Shown here: positions 59,992 to 64,000 of the stretch, piece by piece
How positions within the stretch are numbered: position 1 is the first letter of the stretch
Layout of the letters: every line of letters begins with the position of its first letter
Source: Bacteroides sp. CAG:443
GTDB lineage: Bacteria; Bacteroidota; Bacteroidia; Bacteroidales; Bacteroidaceae
Direction: 5' to 3'
DNA length: 64,000 bases
NCBI GenBank assembly: GCA_000432735.1
Contig: FR887808.1
Span: forward strand, 9,900 to 73,899
Made by a program: the position numbers and the translations under genes
Notes under the pieces: model-generated
Databases searched by the model: none
Seen by the model: only the letters and a program-made list of their open reading frames with translations
What the model was told of the DNA's origin: nothing

Positions 59992-60431
59992 TTATGCTTA
60001 TCACTTCGAATTTATCAATATTGATACGATATATTCCTTATTGTTGTTTGTACAAAAGAACCATTTATCATTGCAAATATATTAATTATCCATCACAAAT
60101 TTCTTTCCAACAATTCATTATCCCTCCCAAAACAAAAAAATTGACCTATATTGCTTTCGGATTTTCGTACAACAATCTCACTCAACTCACTAATATTCTG
60201 TGGATTTCTTCCCCATATCTCCCCAATATTCCCCAACTATTCCAATTATCTTTCTTTAGAGATTATAAAGATAACTCACTCTGTTACAAGGGTTAAAGTT
60301 TACTCTTCCATTATTCCTTACATCCGGGTACGAACTTTGTATATATCTTTCTATAATCTTATTTCCTTTTGTTTTAACCTATACAGGAAACCTATCTGAA
60401 AAATATTTTAACTAAAATAAATCCTAATCGA
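59992..60431. other. AT-rich intergenic region before the second SusC gene
   Basis: About 440 bp with no convincing gene on either strand. The upstream region of the SusC gene contains TATCTTTC near 60342, a possible degenerate -7 element. One TTTGTACAAA palindrome lies at 60047-60056. Nothing else is recognised. Confidence 0.45.
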
Positions 60432-63400
60432 ATGAAAAAGACTATTCTAAGTGTATTTTCTTTCTTGCTGTTGTTAGGCAGCGGACTTCCAACATACGCT
60501 GCTCAAGGGCTTCGCCCCGACGGGAACAGTCCGGAAATGGATGACAACTTGAAAAAGCAGAAAACGGTACAAGGTATTGTCACAGATACAAACGGAGAAC
60601 CTATCATCGGGGTAACGATTATCGAAAAAGGTACGACCAACGGTACGACTTCCGACATGGATGGAAAATTCTCACTGACGGTAAATGCCAATGCTGTTCT
60701 TACTTTTTCGTATCTGAGTTATGTGCAACAAGAAATACCGGTCACGGGACAGAAGTTTCTGAAGGTCACCATGAGAGAGGACAGTGAAACGCTGGAGGAA
60801 GTGGTGGTAATCGGATATGGTACGGCCAAACGGAATAACCTGACGGGGGCTGTCGGATCGGTAAACAGTGAACAGTTTAAGATGCAGCCTGTCAAGAAGG
60901 CTTCCGAAATTCTGCAAGGTCGTATGGCGGGTGTGCAAGCTTCGTCGTATACAGGCGGACAGCTGGGACAGGATGCCAATATCCGTGTGAGAGGAGTGTC
61001 GTCCATCAACTTCGGAAACGACCCGCTCTGGGTGGTCGACGGAGTGATCGGAGGAAGCGTGAGCAATCCTGCCGACATTGCTTCCATCGAGGTACTGAAG
61101 GATGCTTCATCGACAGCCATCTACGGTTCACGAGGTGCCAACGGAGTCATTTTAGTTACCACCAAGCACGGCACGACCGGTAAGGCACGTGTGGAAGTGA
61201 GCAGTGAAATAGGCATCTCGAACATGCCGAAACGGTTCGACCTGATGAATCCCTTCGAATATGCGCAGGCGTTGCAGAATATGACCGATACCCGTTTCTC
61301 CGAAGAGGATATGGCGGCTTTCCAGAATGGTACACGCGGTGTAGATTATCAGGACCTTATGCTGCAGACGGGTATTTCGCAGGATTATAAGCTGAGCATT
61401 TCGGGAGGAAGTAAAAAGACGAAATACATGGTATCTGGACTATTCCTCAATCAGTCGGGTATCACCGCCGAATCGCATTTACGCCGTTTCGGGTTCCGCA
61501 CGAACCTCGATTCACAGGTCACTCCCTGGCTGAACATCGTGAGCAACATAGAGGCTTCTACTGAATCGTCGCACAACACGGGTGCCAACTTATTTGTCAT
61601 GGCGAACTATTCTCCAGCCATGAACCTGACGGATGCCGACGGAGTGTATCAGAAGGATCCATACTGTTCCATCTCTGCCAATCCGTACGGAGCACTCATG
61701 GCAAACGACTACGACGGAGAGAATTACAACGTAAAGGGAATGGTGGATTTCCGTTTCAACATTCTGGATGGGCTGACGTTCTCGGCTCAGGGAGCGTTTA
61801 ACTTGCTGAATGCGTCGAGTTACTCCTTCTCGTCGAGCAAACGTGAACCCAGTGCCATCAGCAGCATGGGCAACAGCATGAGCCGTACCGTAACGTACCA
61901 GCAGACCAACAACCTGACGTACCAGAAGAGTTTCGGCGACCATAATCTGACGGCAACGGGTGTGTTCGAAATTTATTCGAAGGAATACAAGAATGTGGGA
62001 GTGAGCGGACAAGACCTGTTGTCGGAAAAAACAGGGTACTGGAACATCAAGGCTACGCAGTCGGGACTGAGCGGTACAACCAACTATACTAAGGAGCAGA
62101 TGGTTTCGGCTTTCGGGCGTATAATGTACAACTACAAGAATCGCTATTACCTGACCGGAACGATACGTGCCGACGGCTCGTCGAAGTTCATGAATCACAA
62201 ATGGGGATATTTCCCTTCTGCAGCGGCTGCATGGAACCTCACGGAAGAAGGTTTTATGAAGGATCAGAATCTGTTCCAGCTGCTCAAGCTGAGAGCCAGT
62301 TTCGGTGTGACCGGAAACCAGGCAATCAATGCGTACGGAACCTTGGGACTGATGACGCTCGCCAATTATTCGTATGGCACGGGAAGTCTTTATCCGGGCT
62401 ATTGGCAGAACTCGTTCTCGGCACCCGACCTGACATGGGAAAAGACGTACTCGTATGATGCAGGTATCGATATCAGCATGCTGAACCACCGCCTGAATCT
62501 GACAGTCGACTGGTATAGAAAGAATACCAAAGACTTGCTGTTTGCCAAGACCATTCCGTATTTCAACGGAGGAGGTTCGTACTGGAGCAACGTAGGAAAG
62601 ATGTACAGCACCGGATGGGAATTTACGCTGGAGGCCGACCTGATACGCAAGCTGAACTTTGAATGGTCGACTACCTTTACGGCATCTTGCCTGCATACGG
62701 AAGTTACCGACTTGGACGGTGAGGAACAGTTGATTCCAGATGCCAGCCGGGGCGGTCTGATGGAAGGAAGCGTGTTTATTATGAAGGAAGGATTGCCTAT
62801 CAGCAATTTCCACCTGTTCAAATGGCTGGGACTTGACGAAAACGGTGCCAACCTGTACCAGACCGCCGACGGAGGTACAACGACTTCTCCGGTGGATGCC
62901 GACCGTATCATTACCGGAAATCCGATTCCGAAGTGGAACTTGGGATGGAACAATACATTCCGCTACAAAAACTGGGAACTGAACGTCTTCTTCAGAGGAA
63001 GTACCGGCTTCCAGCGCCTCAACATCACTCGCTTTGCTACCAGCACCATGGTGCCCGAGAGCCGTTTCATCACCTCACGCGAAGGATACGAAAAGAGCTG
63101 GGATATCGTGGCTAACAAAGCGGATGCCGAATTTGCCAGCAGCAAGAATGCACAGAACCGTTCTACCCCTCGCTCTACGCAATGGCTGGAAGATGCCGAC
63201 TTTGTCCGTTTGCAGAACCTCAGCCTGATGTATACGTTGCCGAAAAAGACGACCCGCTTTGCCGACATCACACTGGGCGTGAGCGCACAGAATCTGTTCA
63301 CGCTGACGAAATACAAGGGACTTGATCCGGAGTCGTCTACTACTTCGTCAACCTCTACCGGCGCGGTGTCCGACAAGGAACTGGGACTGGATTACGGCAG

Positions 63401-63449
63401 TTATCCTTCGGCACGCACATTCACATTTACCGTTAAATTAGGATTCTAA
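60432..63449 (+). CDS. SusC/RagA family TonB-linked outer-membrane transporter (second PUL)
   Basis: A 1005-residue transporter: signal peptide (MKKTILSVFSFLLLLGSGLPTYAAQ), carboxypeptidase-regulatory-like domain (about 45-125, VQGIVTDTNGEPIIGVTIIEKG), TonB box LEEVVVIGYG, plug (QDANIRVRGVSSINFGNDPLWVVDGV, IEVLKDASSTAIYGSRGANGVILVTT) and a barrel ending ARTFTFTVKLGF. With the SusD gene 17 nt downstream it starts a second nutrient-uptake locus that runs past the window. The substrate is unknown. Confidence 0.93.
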   Translation: MKKTILSVFSFLLLLGSGLPTYAAQGLRPDGNSPEMDDNLKKQKTVQGIVTDTNGEPIIGVTIIEKGTTNGTTSDMDGKFSLTVNANAVLTFSYLSYVQQEIPVTGQKFLKVTMREDSETLEEVVVIGYGTAKRNNLTGAVGSVNSEQFKMQPVKKASEILQGRMAGVQASSYTGGQLGQDANIRVRGVSSINFGNDPLWVVDGVIGGSVSNPADIASIEVLKDASSTAIYGSRGANGVILVTTKHGTTGKARVEVSSEIGISNMPKRFDLMNPFEYAQALQNMTDTRFSEEDMAAFQNGTRGVDYQDLMLQTGISQDYKLSISGGSKKTKYMVSGLFLNQSGITAESHLRRFGFRTNLDSQVTPWLNIVSNIEASTESSHNTGANLFVMANYSPAMNLTDADGVYQKDPYCSISANPYGALMANDYDGENYNVKGMVDFRFNILDGLTFSAQGAFNLLNASSYSFSSSKREPSAISSMGNSMSRTVTYQQTNNLTYQKSFGDHNLTATGVFEIYSKEYKNVGVSGQDLLSEKTGYWNIKATQSGLSGTTNYTKEQMVSAFGRIMYNYKNRYYLTGTIRADGSSKFMNHKWGYFPSAAAAWNLTEEGFMKDQNLFQLLKLRASFGVTGNQAINAYGTLGLMTLANYSYGTGSLYPGYWQNSFSAPDLTWEKTYSYDAGIDISMLNHRLNLTVDWYRKNTKDLLFAKTIPYFNGGGSYWSNVGKMYSTGWEFTLEADLIRKLNFEWSTTFTASCLHTEVTDLDGEEQLIPDASRGGLMEGSVFIMKEGLPISNFHLFKWLGLDENGANLYQTADGGTTTSPVDADRIITGNPIPKWNLGWNNTFRYKNWELNVFFRGSTGFQRLNITRFATSTMVPESRFITSREGYEKSWDIVANKADAEFASSKNAQNRSTPRSTQWLEDADFVRLQNLSLMYTLPKKTTRFADITLGVSAQNLFTLTKYKGLDPESSTTSSTSTGAVSDKELGLDYGSYPSARTFTFTVKLGF

Positions 63450-63466
63450 AATCAGACTACGCAATT

Positions 63467-64000
63467 ATGAAAGCACTTACATACAAAATAGCCGTTCTCT
63501 GCCTCTCGGCGCTGACTACGGTTTCTTGCAGCGACTTCCTGCAGGAAGATCCCAAAGGACAGATGACGAATCTGGAATCGTTTACCGAGAAATCGGATCT
63601 GGAAGGTTCCATCCATGCACTTTATTATCAGGTAAAGATGGCGAGCGGATACATCGGCATCTATGCCCCGGTACTGATGGGCGACGACATGACCAGCATT
63701 ATCTCAAAAAGTAATTTTACCGACTGGGATCAGTTTGTTTCGAACGACGGCAACTCGATGATGACGAGCGGCGTGGGATGCTGGAGCTGCATGTGGAACG
63801 TGGTAAAGGCTGCCAATTATATCATCAACGGGGTGGAAAAGACACCGGGAGCTACTGCCGATGATATCAACTTTGCCATTGCCGAGGCGCGTTTCTGGAG
63901 AGCATACGCTTACTTCTGGATGGTACGCTGCTGGGGACCTCTCCCCATCATCGAAAGTTTCCAGCTCAACGTAGATGCTACGGCACGTTCGGAAGAGCAG
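63467..64000 (+). CDS. SusD/RagB family lipoprotein, partial (runs off the window)
   Basis: The first 178 codons are present. Lipoprotein signal MKALTYKIAVLCLSALTTVSC (Cys 21) is followed by SDFLQEDPKGQMTNLESF and the SusD helical motif AIAEARFWRAYAYFWMVRCWGPLPII. The 3' end lies outside the window. It pairs with the SusC encoded immediately upstream. Confidence 0.92.
   Translation, partial: MKALTYKIAVLCLSALTTVSCSDFLQEDPKGQMTNLESFTEKSDLEGSIHALYYQVKMASGYIGIYAPVLMGDDMTSIISKSNFTDWDQFVSNDGNSMMTSGVGCWSCMWNVVKAANYIINGVEKTPGATADDINFAIAEARFWRAYAYFWMVRCWGPLPIIESFQLNVDATARSEEQ

Noticed and set aside
61590..62813. 407-codon open frame antisense to the second SusC
   Set aside because: Shadow of a strongly biased SusC gene; the translation shows no domain.

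Overview
The window looks like a chromosomal segment of a gut Bacteroidales, most likely Bacteroides or Phocaeicola. Three things point there. Promoters carry the Bacteroidetes -7 element TAnnTTTG. Several SusC/SusD pairs and other TonB-dependent receptors are present. Secreted proteins are largely lipoproteins with BACON, DUF5689 and choice-of-anchor J domains. I see no rRNA, tRNA, CRISPR array, prophage or complete insertion sequence.

Left end (1-5.4 kb): an aromatic amino acid operon (prephenate dehydratase, aminotransferase, DAHP synthase/chorismate mutase, prephenate dehydrogenase) preceded by a ribosome-controlled attenuator. A 31-residue leader peptide contains eleven consecutive Phe/Tyr codons, followed by a perfect terminator hairpin and a mutually exclusive antiterminator. 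A divergent class-2-type dihydroorotate dehydrogenase follows.

5.5-20.1 kb: a block of eight minus-strand genes that looks like an extracellular nucleic acid degradation and uptake locus. It has two TonB-dependent receptors, three secreted nucleases (two endonuclease/exonuclease/phosphatase type, one NUC1 type) and three surface lipoproteins. Two of its promoters share a 27-bp motif placed exactly 47 bp from the -7 element, implying one regulon.

20.1-26.2 kb: a repeat-rich intergenic region, radA with a perfect 24-bp palindrome over its promoter, a truncated RhuM remnant, an FAD oxidoreductase, a LuxR-type regulator and a gene graveyard. 26.2-35.7 kb: a polysaccharide utilisation locus (Ser-type sulfatase, SusD, SusC, divergent GH20 hexosaminidase), probably for sulfated host glycans. 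35.8-39.6 kb: a TonB receptor, flavodoxin and DUF2023 protein, possibly an iron-limitation module. 39.6-43.3 kb: metA, a U32 protein and a membrane lipoprotein with a zinc ribbon.

43.4-47.7 kb: a GH29 fucosidase gene lies between a broken and an intact copy of a TonB_C-domain gene, and next to a small membrane-protein gene interrupted by an in-frame stop. 47.7-53.7 kb: a CusBAC-like RND efflux operon with a palindromic operator, next to a His/Cys-rich protein. 53.8-55.1 kb: a CNNM/CBS transporter gene split by a 36-bp tandem duplication that carries a stop codon. 55.3-59.3 kb: housekeeping genes (aroA, a zinc-type ABC permease, tsaE). 59.3-64 kb: an isolated GIY-YIG gene, then a second SusC/SusD pair cut by the window end.
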